Of a stretch of DNA of 64,000 nucleotides, positions 44,585-53,846 are shown piece by piece. The notes below the pieces were generated by a model. That model searched no databases, was not told the origin of the DNA, and saw nothing but the letters and a program-made list of their open reading frames with translations. Location: assembly GCF_003096415.1 (NCBI RefSeq), contig NZ_QEKH01000011.1, positions 1 through 64,000 of the forward strand, given 5' to 3'. Position 1 is the first letter of the stretch. Each line of letters begins with the position of its first letter. This DNA is from Victivallis vadensis. Its GTDB lineage: Bacteria; Verrucomicrobiota; Lentisphaeria; Victivallales; Victivallaceae. Made by a program: the position numbers and the translations under genes.

Positions 44585-45475
44585 ATGGAATTCCTGCTGA
44601 AACAACTGATCGCCGCGTGTCGCGAACTGCGCGAACCGGCCGGCTACTACCACGGCATCACCGGCGGACGGCAGGATATGCCGGACAACATCATCCTGCT
44701 GCACCGCTGCCGGGAAATGAAGATCAGCTTCGCACATAACGCAGACAAACTCTATCACAGCCGGTATGTGCTGACGCTGAACCTGAAAGCGGAGGGGCTG
44801 GTCTGCGTCAATGAGAAATCGTTTCCGCTGCCGGAGGGCTACGCCGCGCTGACCTACCCTTACCAGTCGCACTGCTATGTGGTGGACCAGAACGTCTTCG
44901 ACTGGCTGATCGTGACCTTCGAGCAGAACTGCCCGCTGGCTCCGGGGCTGATGTACCGCAGCACCCGGCTCAGCGCATCGTGCTGCGCCGTCGCGGAACG
45001 GCTGCTGGCGCTCTACCGGGAGCTGCTCGCCGCGCCCTCCGCCGCAGGGGCGGAGCTGCTGCAGTCACTGCTGCAGACACTGCTTTTCGAGCTGCTTTAT
45101 TCGACCGATTTCATCAATGCGGAAAACCGGCCGCACAGCGACAACAACCGCATCCACCTCTTTGAACAGCTCAACGGCTATATCTTCCAGCACCTTTCCG
45201 ATCCGGAGCTGTCGCTGGAGGAACTGGCCGCGAAACACTACATCTCTCCGGCGCTGCTGCATCTGATCTTCCGGCAGATGGCGGGCTGCACGCCGGGCAA
45301 ATACATCCGCGACATCCGGATCAAGCAGGCGCAGAAACTCCTCGACCAGCGCGAAACCCAGATCGCCGAAATCGCCGAACGGACCGGTTTTTCCTCGCCC
45401 GCCGTCTTCAGCCGCTGCTTCCGGCGGGAGGTCGGACTGTCGCCCAGCGAATATCAGTCGCGCCAGAGCGTGTAG
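44585..45475 (+). CDS. AraC-family transcriptional regulator
   Basis: A 296-residue regulator. The N-terminal cupin-like sensor covers about residues 20-150. The C-terminal AraC domain has two helix-turn-helices: LSLEELAAKHYISPALLHLIFRQMAG in two parts, then the IAEIAERTGFSSPAVFSRCFRREVGLSPSEYQ signature. It diverges from the aldolase operon and is its likely activator. The ATG at 44585 with GGAGGAG is chosen over an upstream TTG. Its 3' end overlaps the convergent CYTH gene by 22 bases. Confidence 0.9.
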   Translation: MEFLLKQLIAACRELREPAGYYHGITGGRQDMPDNIILLHRCREMKISFAHNADKLYHSRYVLTLNLKAEGLVCVNEKSFPLPEGYAALTYPYQSHCYVVDQNVFDWLIVTFEQNCPLAPGLMYRSTRLSASCCAVAERLLALYRELLAAPSAAGAELLQSLLQTLLFELLYSTDFINAENRPHSDNNRIHLFEQLNGYIFQHLSDPELSLEELAAKHYISPALLHLIFRQMAGCTPGKYIRDIRIKQAQKLLDQRETQIAEIAERTGFSSPAVFSRCFRREVGLSPSEYQSRQSV

Positions 45476-45942
45476 GGATTGCGGCTGAGGGCGCCGTTGG
45501 TATAGCGCGGATCGCCGGAAACCTCCGCACCGAGCCAGTCGGGACGCACGAACGCGGTCTCCTCGGCAGGCAGTTCGATTTCGGCGGTGAAAAGCCCGGC
45601 GTTGAGTTTGAAATACTCGTCGACCTCCCAGAACAGGCCGTCTCCGGCCGGAAAGGTGTAGCGGATCTTTTCGACGATCCGCGTACCGCAGAATTCCAGC
45701 AGCATCGCCTCGGCGTCGGCCACCGGAATCTCATATTCAAATTCACTGCGGCTGACGCCGGAGGGACGCCCCTTGACGGTCAGGAACGCCCGTTCCCCGG
45801 CGATTCGCACCCGGAGCGTCGGGGGCGGTGCGGTGCATATTCCGCTCTCGAAGTAGCCCTGCACCATGCGCACTCCCCTGCCCGCCGCCGCGCGCCAGCC
45901 GTCATTCGCGACCAGGAACTTGCGTTCGATCTCGGTCGCCAT
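45454..45942 (-). CDS. CYTH-domain protein, probable inorganic triphosphatase
   Basis: A 162-residue CYTH tunnel-fold protein. The diagnostic EIERKFLV start is followed by alternating charged strands (LRVRIAGERAFLTVKG, EFEYEIP, EKIRYTF, WEVDEYF, AEIELP). Many bacterial members hydrolyse inorganic triphosphate; the class also includes adenylate cyclases and thiamine triphosphatases. Its start overlaps the galM stop by one base (TGATG), so it is translationally coupled to galM. Confidence 0.9.
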   Translation of the reverse strand: MATEIERKFLVANDGWRAAAGRGVRMVQGYFESGICTAPPPTLRVRIAGERAFLTVKGRPSGVSRSEFEYEIPVADAEAMLLEFCGTRIVEKIRYTFPAGDGLFWEVDEYFKLNAGLFTAEIELPAEETAFVRPDWLGAEVSGDPRYTNGALSRNPYTLWRD

Positions 45943-46976
45943 CAGTTCCGCACGCCGAACTTGTAGACGGTGTACTGCTTGTATTCCCCGCCGGGATTCA
46001 GCCGGGCGCTCGGAAACTCCGGATGGTTCACCGCATCCGGCCAGAGCTGGGTTTCAAGGCAGAACGCGCTGAACTGCGGATAACTGCTCTCCGTCTTTCC
46101 CCTGAGCGTGCCGTCCAGGAAAAAGCCCATGTAGAACTGCACGCCGGGAGCGGTCGTGGAGCAGGCCAGCTCAATGCCGGTCCGGTCCGACCACGCCACC
46201 GCGACGTTCTCCTTGAAGCTCTCCGCCTCGTCGGAAAGTACGAAATTGTCATCGAAACAGTTCGGATTCTCCTCGTGGATCTTCGCAAAACTCTTGCCCG
46301 CGCGCAGGTCGTAAAAGGTTCCGGCGACTTCCGGATTGCGTCCGGTCGGGGCCAGGAATTCGTCGACCTCGGTGCGGCGGCCGGCCTGAATCATGATGGA
46401 GTGGTCGCCGCATTCGCCCGCCCCCTCTCCGTTCAGGTTGAAGTAGCTGTGATTGGTCAGGCTCAGCACGGTCGGCGCGTCGGAAGTGCCGGAGTAGGCG
46501 ATCGACAGCGCGTTGTCCTCGGTGATGTGGTAGACCACTTCGACCTTCACATTTCCCGGGAATCCGGCGTCGCCGTCGGGACTGTTCAACGTCAGCTTCA
46601 GCGTGTAGTCGTCCACCACCTCCGCCTCCCACAGCCGCCGGCCGTAGCATCGGCCGCCGTGCAGGGTGTTTTTACCGTTGCTGTCGTTCAGTTCCAGCTG
46701 ATAGGTCTTGCCGCCGAGCGTGAACCTGCCGTTGGAGATCCGGTTCGCAACCCGCCCGATCAGCGCGCCGAAGAAAGGGCCGTTTTCGATATAGTCCGCC
46801 GGCTCCGCGAAGCCGAGCACCACATCGACCAGCTTGCCGTTGCGGTCCGGCGTCAGCAGCCGCACGATCGCGCCGCCGAAATCGGTGATGTCCGCGCCGA
46901 AGCCGGAGCTGTTGCGCAACGAATACAGCCGGGCGGTCCGCCCGTCGGGAAGCTGGAAAAAGTCCTGAATTTTCAT
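45942..46976 (-). CDS. galM: Aldose 1-epimerase (galactose mutarotase)
   Basis: A 344-residue GalM. The NRISNGRF segment, the catalytic-region histidines in TLHGG and LTNHSYFNL, the glutamate in the FCLETQ segment and the C-terminal LNPGGEY are all visible. It interconverts alpha and beta anomers of hexoses in the cytoplasm. It overlaps rnhC upstream by 4 bases and the CYTH gene downstream by one, so these four genes form a coupled run with recR at the head. Confidence 0.95.
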   Translation of the reverse strand: MKIQDFFQLPDGRTARLYSLRNSSGFGADITDFGGAIVRLLTPDRNGKLVDVVLGFAEPADYIENGPFFGALIGRVANRISNGRFTLGGKTYQLELNDSNGKNTLHGGRCYGRRLWEAEVVDDYTLKLTLNSPDGDAGFPGNVKVEVVYHITEDNALSIAYSGTSDAPTVLSLTNHSYFNLNGEGAGECGDHSIMIQAGRRTEVDEFLAPTGRNPEVAGTFYDLRAGKSFAKIHEENPNCFDDNFVLSDEAESFKENVAVAWSDRTGIELACSTTAPGVQFYMGFFLDGTLRGKTESSYPQFSAFCLETQLWPDAVNHPEFPSARLNPGGEYKQYTVYKFGVRN

Positions 46977-47920
46977 CGTCGATCCTCCTCGTTCACCGGG
47001 ATTCCACCGGTCAGTTCACTGTAGGTTTTGAAATGCAGTTTCGCGCAGCGGGCGAATGCACCCGGCCCGTGTTTTTCCAGAATGCGCGCACCGGTTTCGC
47101 GCACCAGCGGCCCGGCCCCCTTCGGAAAAGTTTCGCCGAATTCCGCCGACAGCTTCTCCATGCCGCGCAGGAACTGTTCCCGCGCGAGGATGCTCGCCGC
47201 CGCAACCGCAACGTCGCTCTCCGCCTTGGTCCGCTGCTCCATACGGATCTGTTTGCCGCGCGTCATCAGCGCCCGCTTGATCAGCGACTCGTCGGCGAAC
47301 TTGTCCGACAGCATCCGCGGGCACTCCGGCACCTTTTCGAGCAGGTTCTCGATCACCCGGGCGTGTCCCCAAGCGAGCAGCCGGTTCAGGTTGCCGATCT
47401 TGTCGTAGAGGCGGTTGTAGGTCTCCGGCGGCAGGTTCACCACCGCATACTGATCGCGCGCGATCTCCCGGATTCCCTTCGCCAGCTCCAGAATCTTCTT
47501 CGGGCTTTTGATCAGCTTGGAGTCGCAACAGCCGAGCTTACGCAACTCCGGGCCGGTTTCGGCGTCGGCGTAGACTCCGGCGATGCACAGCGGCCCGAAG
47601 AAGTCCCCCTTGCCGCTCTCGTCGATGCCGCCGTGCGGCTCGACCGGTTCGTCAGCCGGATCGGGGTCCAGCCCGAATGTGAAAGTGTGCAGGATCTCCG
47701 GCTCCAGAATGAAACTCACGAAATCCTCCGTGCCGCCGCCCTGCACCGTCAGTTTGCCGGAGTTGTAGACCGCCACGTTGACCTTGTCGCCGACCGCCTT
47801 GTAGCGGGCGTACTGAAGCTGCCGGAACTCCCAGCCGCGCCGGTCGAGCAGTTCCCGGAGCGCGTCCGCCTGCTCCGGCGTGACGGTGCACACGTAGCTG
47901 GTCACTTTCTTACCGGCCAT
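46973..47920 (-). CDS. rnhC: Ribonuclease HIII
   Basis: A 315-residue RNase HII/HIII-type enzyme. A TBP-like N-terminal substrate-binding domain (about 1-85) marks it as HIII. The catalytic carboxylates are in GIDESGKGDFFGP and CCDSKL and near AESDVAVAAASILAR. It cuts RNA in RNA-DNA hybrids. The ATG at 47920 with GGAGGG is chosen; upstream codons are antisense-like. It overlaps the recR 3' end by 11 bases. Confidence 0.93.
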   Translation of the reverse strand: MAGKKVTSYVCTVTPEQADALRELLDRRGWEFRQLQYARYKAVGDKVNVAVYNSGKLTVQGGGTEDFVSFILEPEILHTFTFGLDPDPADEPVEPHGGIDESGKGDFFGPLCIAGVYADAETGPELRKLGCCDSKLIKSPKKILELAKGIREIARDQYAVVNLPPETYNRLYDKIGNLNRLLAWGHARVIENLLEKVPECPRMLSDKFADESLIKRALMTRGKQIRMEQRTKAESDVAVAAASILAREQFLRGMEKLSAEFGETFPKGAGPLVRETGARILEKHGPGAFARCAKLHFKTYSELTGGIPVNEEDRR

Positions 47921-48551
47921 ATCCGCCCTCCCCCAGAATCGTCCGCCCGGAGAGCGCGGCCGCGATGGTCGCGCCGTCGGCATAGGAGAGGTTCGCCCCC
48001 GCCGGCAGTCCCAGCGCCGGCTGCGTGACCCGCACCGGCGCGTCGCGCAGCAGCTCCGCCAGATAGATCGCGGTGGCCCGCCCCTCGACATCGGGACTCA
48101 GCGCCAGGATGATTTCACGCACCTGACCGGAGCGGGCAAGCCCGATCAGTTTCTCCAGATTCAGCCCGGCGCCGTTTTCGGCGTCGAGCGGCGACAGCCG
48201 CCCGCCGAGCACATGGTAACGCCCCCGGAAATTGCCGCTCGCTTCGATCGCGAACACCTGCGCCATCGTTTCAACCACGCAGACCAGCTGCCGGTCGCGG
48301 TCGGGCAGCCGGCAGACCGCGCAGAGTTCGCCGGCATTGGACAGCGCGCCGCACTCCGGACAGCTGCCGACCGTGGCCGGCAGCGTTTCGACCAGTTTGC
48401 CGAGATATTGCAGTTTCTCCGGCTCCCAGCCGAGCATGGACAACGCGAGCCGTTCGGCACCGCGCCGCCCGATGCCGGGCAGCTGCTTCAACGCGCCGAT
48501 CAGCTCCTCGACCGCATCCGGATAACTCAGATTGCCCGCCATGCCGCGCAC
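47910..48551 (-). CDS. recR: Recombination mediator RecR
   Basis: A 213-residue RecR. A helix-hairpin-helix (LKQLPGIGRRGAERLA) is followed by a C4 zinc finger (CPECGALSNAGELCAVC) and a Toprim domain (VCVVET, ALSPDVEGRATAIYLA). It helps load RecA in the RecFOR gap-repair pathway. The GTG at 48551 has GGAAGG at good spacing; an ATG three codons later is the alternative. It lies 12 bases after the ybaB stop, the common ybaB-recR order. Confidence 0.95.
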   Translation of the reverse strand: MRGMAGNLSYPDAVEELIGALKQLPGIGRRGAERLALSMLGWEPEKLQYLGKLVETLPATVGSCPECGALSNAGELCAVCRLPDRDRQLVCVVETMAQVFAIEASGNFRGRYHVLGGRLSPLDAENGAGLNLEKLIGLARSGQVREIILALSPDVEGRATAIYLAELLRDAPVRVTQPALGLPAGANLSYADGATIAAALSGRTILGEGGYGR

Positions 48552-48563
48552 CGCACCTTCCGC

Positions 48564-48887
48564 TTAAAAAATTCCGGGCAGGTCCATGCCGAGCCCGCCG
48601 GTCACTTCGGTCATCTTGGCCTGCGCAGCCGCCTTCGCCGCAATCAGGGCGCTGTTGGTGGCGAAAAGGACCGCCTCCTGAAGTTCGGCGGCATTCAGAT
48701 TCGCGTCCGGGGCGATTTCGACTCCCTTGACCATGAAGTCGCCGGAGACGGTCACCTTGACCAGGTTTCCCGCGCTGGAGGCGGAGAACTCCATGGTCGG
48801 CATCTCCTCCTTGAACTTCTTGAGGTTGGCCTGAATATCCTTCGCTTTGCTCATCAGTTTTGCCATTTCGGCGAGATTACCAAACAT
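48564..48887 (-). CDS. ybaB: YbaB/EbfC-family nucleoid-associated protein
   Basis: A 107-residue protein with a helical start MFGNLAEMAKLMSKAKDIQ, a central beta-sheet (FSASSAGNLVKVTVSGDFMVKGVEI) and a C-terminal helix, the standard YbaB/EbfC fold. Dimers bind DNA and may influence recombination. The start at 48887 is chosen because it gives the family length. It is head of the ybaB-recR-rnhC-galM-CYTH run, separated from secDF by a terminator. Confidence 0.92.
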   Translation of the reverse strand: MFGNLAEMAKLMSKAKDIQANLKKFKEEMPTMEFSASSAGNLVKVTVSGDFMVKGVEIAPDANLNAAELQEAVLFATNSALIAAKAAAQAKMTEVTGGLGMDLPGIF

Positions 48888-48912
48888 CGTACAAAAAACT
48901 CCAAAAACAGTT

Positions 48913-48948
48913 AAAAAAAGCCGGCTTGAAGCACTTCCCCAAGCCGGC
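48913..48948 (-). terminator. Rho-independent terminator of the yajC-secDF operon
   Basis: On the minus strand GCCGGCTTG pairs perfectly with CAAGCCGGC and is followed by seven T. It separates secDF from ybaB. Confidence 0.88.
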
Positions 48949-48960
48949 CGTGAATCGAAA

Positions 48961-51564
48961 TTATTTCTTACATTCGGCCGCGGCGGCTTCCTTCGCATTG
49001 TAATTGCGCCGCTGTTCCGCCCGGCGGTGCCACATCGACACCAGCGGAGCCGCGATGAAGATCGACGAATAGGTGCCGACCACGATGCCGAGCATCATCA
49101 CCAGCACGAAGTCGTTGATCGCGACGCCGCCGCCCAGGAAGAGCACGAACACCACGATGAAGGTGGTCAGACTGGTCAGGATCGTCCGGTTCAGCGTCTG
49201 GTTGATCGACAGATTCACGGTATCCACATAGTTCTTGCAGACCCCGAGGTGCACATTCTCCCGGATACGGTCGAACACCACCACCTTGTCGTTCATCGAG
49301 TAGCCGATCACGGTCAGCAGCGCCGCCACCACGGTCAGCGAAATAGTACGGCCCAGCAGCAGATAGATGCCCAGCACCACCAGCAGGTCATGCCCCAGCG
49401 CGATCAGGCTCGACAGCGCGTACACGAATTCATACCGCAGCGACACGTAAACCGCAATGCCGACCATCGACAGCGCGATCGCGATCAGCGCCGCCTTGGT
49501 GAACTCCCAGCCGATCAGGCCGCCGACGCTCGATTCGAGGCCGCCGGAGAGCTTCGCATCGGGGAACGCCTTGTTCAGCACCGCCGCGAGCTGGTCCTTC
49601 GGGCTGGAAGTGGCGCTCCGGCCGGTCAGGTCGCCGCGGATCAGCACCTCGACCTTGCGGTTTTCGGAGGCCGCAGCCGCATTCGCCTTATAGGTGACGG
49701 TCGCATCGTAACCGGCGGCCTTGAGCACCTTTTCCATCTCATCCTGCGGGATCTGCGCCTCATAGTTGAAGGAAACCGCCGTGCCGCCGGTGAAGTCCAC
49801 TCCGAGCACATCGCGGCCCTTGACGCAGAGCAGCACCACCGCCAGCAGGATCAGCGCGAGGCTGACCATCACGGTCTTGCTCCACATCCTGTCGAAATTG
49901 AAGTTGGTGTTTTTAAAGAACTGCATCATATGGATATGGTCGATCTTCGTATACCGGAAGATGTAGTCGAATCCCAGCCGGGTCACGAAGAGCGCCGTGA
50001 ACAGCGTCGTCAGAATACCGATGCTCAACGTTACCGCGAAACCCTTGATCGCGCCGGTGCCGACGTACATCAGGATCACCGAAGTGATCAGCGTGGTCAG
50101 GTTCGCGTCGAGCACGGCGGAAAACGCCCGGCTGTACCCGAGATCGATCGAGGAGCGCAGGCTCTTGCCGGTCGCCAGTTCTTCGCGGACGCGTTCATAG
50201 ACCAGCACGTTCGCGTCGACCGCCATGCCGATGGTCAGCACGATACCGGCGATGCCCGGCAGCGTCAGCGTGCAGTTGAACGCGGCCATCGCGCCGAGGA
50301 TCAGCACAATGTTCAGCGCCAGCGCCACCACCGAAACCACACCGGCGAGCCGGTAGTAGACAATCATGAACACCGCGACCAGCACCATGGAGATCACTCC
50401 GGCCCAGATGCCGTTGGCGACGTTGGAGGCGCCGAGCTTCGGGTCGGTGTCGAACACCGCGTCCACCTTGATCTGGAACGGGAAGCTGCCCGACACCAGC
50501 GCGTCGGAAATGCTCTTGGCCTCCTCGTCGGAGAAGCTGCCGCTGATTTCGGCGTTGCCGCCGAGGATCGCCTGCCTGATCGCCGGGGCGCAGTACAGAT
50601 GCCCGTCCAGCACAATCGCCAGCTGGCGGCCGACGTTTTCGCTGGTGACCCGACCGAACTGCTCAGCGCCTTCGGTGTTGAACCGCAGCTGGATCTTGCG
50701 CTGGCCGAACTCATCTTTGGCGGCCTGCGCGTGCGAAACGCCCTTTCCATCCATCTGGGCGCGGTTTTCGACGAAGTAGTATTCGACCCGCGGCGCCTGT
50801 CCGGCCCGGAACTCGCTGGTTTTCATCAGTTCGTAGCCGAGCGGAACGGTGAAATTCTCCGGGTTGGCCAAGTACTGCTGGACCAGCGCGGCATTGTCCG
50901 GATGCACCAGGCGGAAACGCAGCTTCGCGCTCATTTTGATCAGGTTCAGCAGCTTCACCTTCTCATCCTTGGCAACAACCGGCGCGCGCAACGCGACGTA
51001 GTTGCTGCCGGACGGGGCGATTTCCGCTTCGAAAATCTTCTGCCCTTCCAGACGTTTGCGGAGGATTTCGATCGCGATGTCGCGGTAGCGGTCGAATTCG
51101 GCCCGCATGCGCTTTTCGAGATCGGCGCGGCCCTCGCCGCCCTTGCCGGAATCCTCCTTGAGCTTGCTCAGGAACTCCTGATCCGGCACCAGCTGCAGAA
51201 TGAACTCCACACCGCCGTTCAGGTCGAGTCCGAGGCGGATCGAACTGGAAGCCTGTTTGCGGATCAGGCTCATCACATCCCGGTTGTCCTGAAGATCGTT
51301 GCCCTTGACCCGGCGGGTCAGGTCGATCCCCTTGTCGTCCGCCGCCTGCAGCAGCGCCTGCGACTGGTAAAGCTGCGGATTCTTCTTCTGGAGTTCACGC
51401 GCGGTTTCCACCAGCTCGACGGCTTCGGCGTCATCCTTATTCGTCAGCATTCCGAGAAAGGTCTCGTAGTAATCGCGCTGGAACAGCGGATGGATCGCTC
51501 CGGCAAACACCAGGACCACCACCACGGTGATCAGCGTACGCAGAATCAACGGTCGATTGTTCAT
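48961..51564 (-). CDS. secDF: Fused protein-export subunits SecD-SecF
   Basis: An 867-residue single chain. The SecD half has RLGLDLNGGVEFIL, a large periplasmic domain and AVDANVLVYERVREEL. The SecF half begins near residue 545, with VDFTGGTAVSFNYEA and SMNDKVVVFDRIRENV. The whole has twelve expected helices. It uses the proton or sodium gradient to aid late steps of Sec export. It follows yajC by 27 bases, the normal yajC-secD-secF order, with the two sec genes fused. Confidence 0.96.
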   Translation of the reverse strand: MNNRPLILRTLITVVVVLVFAGAIHPLFQRDYYETFLGMLTNKDDAEAVELVETARELQKKNPQLYQSQALLQAADDKGIDLTRRVKGNDLQDNRDVMSLIRKQASSSIRLGLDLNGGVEFILQLVPDQEFLSKLKEDSGKGGEGRADLEKRMRAEFDRYRDIAIEILRKRLEGQKIFEAEIAPSGSNYVALRAPVVAKDEKVKLLNLIKMSAKLRFRLVHPDNAALVQQYLANPENFTVPLGYELMKTSEFRAGQAPRVEYYFVENRAQMDGKGVSHAQAAKDEFGQRKIQLRFNTEGAEQFGRVTSENVGRQLAIVLDGHLYCAPAIRQAILGGNAEISGSFSDEEAKSISDALVSGSFPFQIKVDAVFDTDPKLGASNVANGIWAGVISMVLVAVFMIVYYRLAGVVSVVALALNIVLILGAMAAFNCTLTLPGIAGIVLTIGMAVDANVLVYERVREELATGKSLRSSIDLGYSRAFSAVLDANLTTLITSVILMYVGTGAIKGFAVTLSIGILTTLFTALFVTRLGFDYIFRYTKIDHIHMMQFFKNTNFNFDRMWSKTVMVSLALILLAVVLLCVKGRDVLGVDFTGGTAVSFNYEAQIPQDEMEKVLKAAGYDATVTYKANAAAASENRKVEVLIRGDLTGRSATSSPKDQLAAVLNKAFPDAKLSGGLESSVGGLIGWEFTKAALIAIALSMVGIAVYVSLRYEFVYALSSLIALGHDLLVVLGIYLLLGRTISLTVVAALLTVIGYSMNDKVVVFDRIRENVHLGVCKNYVDTVNLSINQTLNRTILTSLTTFIVVFVLFLGGGVAINDFVLVMMLGIVVGTYSSIFIAAPLVSMWHRRAEQRRNYNAKEAAAAECKK

Positions 51565-51591
51565 TTTAAGAAAATATCCTTGACTGTGGGA

Positions 51592-52002
51592 TTACTTCGC
51601 CGCCTTCGGGTCGGCTTCCTTCGGATCCACGGCGAGGTCGGCAATGCCGTTCTTCACCACTTCGACCTGGACCCGGTCGGCGATTTCCACCACGAAGCTG
51701 TTGCTTTTCACTTCGACGATGGTGCCGTACATGCCGGAATTCAGCAGCACCCGGGTCCCTTTCACCACCTGGTCGATCATCTGCTGGCGCTTCTGCGCCT
51801 GCTTTTTCTGCGACCGCATCATGAAGAAAATCATCACCGCAAACACGATGATGATCGGCAGCATGCCGGTCAGCATGTTCGGCTGCGGCTGGGCTGCGGC
51901 GCCCGGCGCGGCAGCGGCTCCGTCGGCGACGACGGTGGTAGTGGTCTGGGCAGCGGCGGGAGCAGCGGTTTCCGCTGCGGCGAGGATGGACATGAAACTC
52001 AT
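51592..52002 (-). CDS. yajC: Preprotein translocase subunit YajC
   Basis: A 136-residue YajC. An Ala/Thr-rich N-terminal stretch with a hydrophobic segment precedes the typical membrane helix MLPIIIVFAVMIFFMMRSQKKQ. The conserved VKGTRVLLNSGMYGTIVEV domain follows. It associates with SecDF. The N-terminal extension (about 45 residues before the helix) is longer than in E. coli. The ATG at 52002 has AAAGGAG and is chosen over a long upstream open frame. Confidence 0.93.
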   Translation of the reverse strand: MSFMSILAAAETAAPAAAQTTTTVVADGAAAAPGAAAQPQPNMLTGMLPIIIVFAVMIFFMMRSQKKQAQKRQQMIDQVVKGTRVLLNSGMYGTIVEVKSNSFVVEIADRVQVEVVKNGIADLAVDPKEADPKAAK

Positions 52003-52042
52003 TTTTCTGACTCCTTTGGGTATTTTGTCAATCTTTCGAGAT

Positions 52043-53572
52043 TTATTTGCACTGTCGTTTGCCGACTCCCAGAAGCGAGAGGTGACGGTCAAACCAACGT
52101 TCCAACGCAGCGTCGTACTCTTTTGAAAACCGGTGCATCGCCGCAAAAAAGCGGCCGCCCAGTTCTCCCTGCAGAATCGGACCGTAAGAGATATGCATCA
52201 GCTGGCGCTCCTCCGGCAGCTCCAGCAATTCCGGCAAAGCCGTGTCGGCGACTGCCTCAAGCGCGGGAATCCGGGCCGGATCGGCGGTGATGTGATAAAA
52301 CTGTTTCATTCTCCCGAAATTCTCCAGTGCACAGCGATGCATCTCCCGGTAGAGCGCCGGTTCGTGCGCGGCGATGACTCCCGCCGCCACCAGCCAGCTT
52401 GTCCCGGCCGTTTTCAGGTGAAAGCGGCCGCCGGTTTCCCGGCCGATGATCGGGAACACGCTGAACTTGTCACTGCCGGAGTGAATCGAGAGCTTATAAT
52501 CGCCGTAGGCGTGCGCGATCCGGACATGAAGCCGGAGCTGCCGCTCGAATTCGGCAAGGTTCCCGCGATAATCCACCCCTTTCTGGAATTCCCCGGGGAA
52601 ACAGGGGGCCAGAGAAGCAAGTTCCACCCCCCGCTTGCGCAGTTCACGCGCAATAAAAAGATGATGGGCCGGAACGGTTTCCACTCCGGTCTCGTCAAAG
52701 GAAAGCTCCAGATCAAAATCGCTTCCCCGCTTCGACTTCAGATATTGAAACACCTTCACCGCAAAATCCAGCGCGGCGCCGTACATCACCGCGCACCGGC
52801 GCGCCGTCGCGCCGTCCACGGCGACCTCGCTTTCCCCGACCACGAACACCTGATTCTCATATTCAGAGCGGATCCGCTCCTGTTCCGCCGGATCGCAGTC
52901 GCCGAAACGCTCGCTGACCTCGCCGTCCTCCCACGCCGCCGCGGCGGCGACAATCTGGTCGGAAAGATCCAGCGTCACCATCGGCATTCCGGCCGCCAGC
53001 GCCGGTTCAAGATCGGCAATCGTCTTCAGGTGGTCGCCATCCGCACCCCACCCTTCGCGCCAGTCCGCCTCGAACACCGAAAAGCAGGCGGCGTCAACCA
53101 CATCCTGAAACGAACGGTTCGTCATCGACAGCTCCCGCTTCGACTGCTGCGCCAGCACCGGCTTCACCTTGAACTTGCGGATCGAAGCGAGCTGCCCGCG
53201 ACCGGCCAGCCCGAGCCGGTCGCCGCAGCCGATCGTCGTGCGGCAATCGTGCAGGCTCGAAGGGGCAGTCCACGGGAAATGGCGGCGCAGGGCGGCGGCA
53301 TTGGCGGCCGAAAGCTTCCCCACCAGCGCCGCTCCGTCGGAGAGCCGGTGAAGCTCCCCCTCGAATCCGGCGGGAAGGACCTGCGGATAGTCGGCCACCA
53401 CCAGCAGAAAACGCCGCTCCGTTCCCTGCCCGATCATCACCAGCGCCTCGCCCAGCTTATGGACCGAGGATGCGGCAACGGAAACCGGGCCGCTTTCTTT
53501 TTTGAGCAGCTTTCTGGCTTCCGCCTCACTTTTTTTCAGAAGGGCAAGCGCGCTTTCTGCAATATTTATCAT
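52043..53572 (-). CDS. uxaE: Tagaturonate/fructuronate epimerase
   Basis: A 509-residue protein of the UxaE family. The recognisable segments are TTIGCGDRLGLAGRGQ near residue 115, MVTLDLSD, ELSFDETGVETVP, KLSIHSGSDKFSVFPIIG and KTAGTSWL. The His, Asp and Glu residues there are likely metal ligands. It converts D-tagaturonate to D-fructuronate, feeding galacturonate into the glucuronate route. No other uronate gene is adjacent. The ATG at 53572 is preferred over an upstream TTG. Confidence 0.85.
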   Translation of the reverse strand: MINIAESALALLKKSEAEARKLLKKESGPVSVAASSVHKLGEALVMIGQGTERRFLLVVADYPQVLPAGFEGELHRLSDGAALVGKLSAANAAALRRHFPWTAPSSLHDCRTTIGCGDRLGLAGRGQLASIRKFKVKPVLAQQSKRELSMTNRSFQDVVDAACFSVFEADWREGWGADGDHLKTIADLEPALAAGMPMVTLDLSDQIVAAAAAWEDGEVSERFGDCDPAEQERIRSEYENQVFVVGESEVAVDGATARRCAVMYGAALDFAVKVFQYLKSKRGSDFDLELSFDETGVETVPAHHLFIARELRKRGVELASLAPCFPGEFQKGVDYRGNLAEFERQLRLHVRIAHAYGDYKLSIHSGSDKFSVFPIIGRETGGRFHLKTAGTSWLVAAGVIAAHEPALYREMHRCALENFGRMKQFYHITADPARIPALEAVADTALPELLELPEERQLMHISYGPILQGELGGRFFAAMHRFSKEYDAALERWFDRHLSLLGVGKRQCK

Positions 53573-53846
53573 CTGAAATCGATCCGATTTAAGTGGCAAA
53601 ATAAAATCCAAACAGCTTAATATAACATCAACAACCCGATATTCAAGACAGCTTTCCGTCGATTTTCATTCCGGGAAATGATAAAATCCTGATTGCCCGC
53701 CGGTTCAACCATTCCGAAAACAATTCGACAAGCCCGCGGAAACCGGAGAAAAATCCGCCGGGATGCTTGAAAAACGCCTCGGAATCGATATATTAGCTTT
53801 CATTCTTATAATAAACGGCCTTATATCAATAGAGGAATGTTTCATC

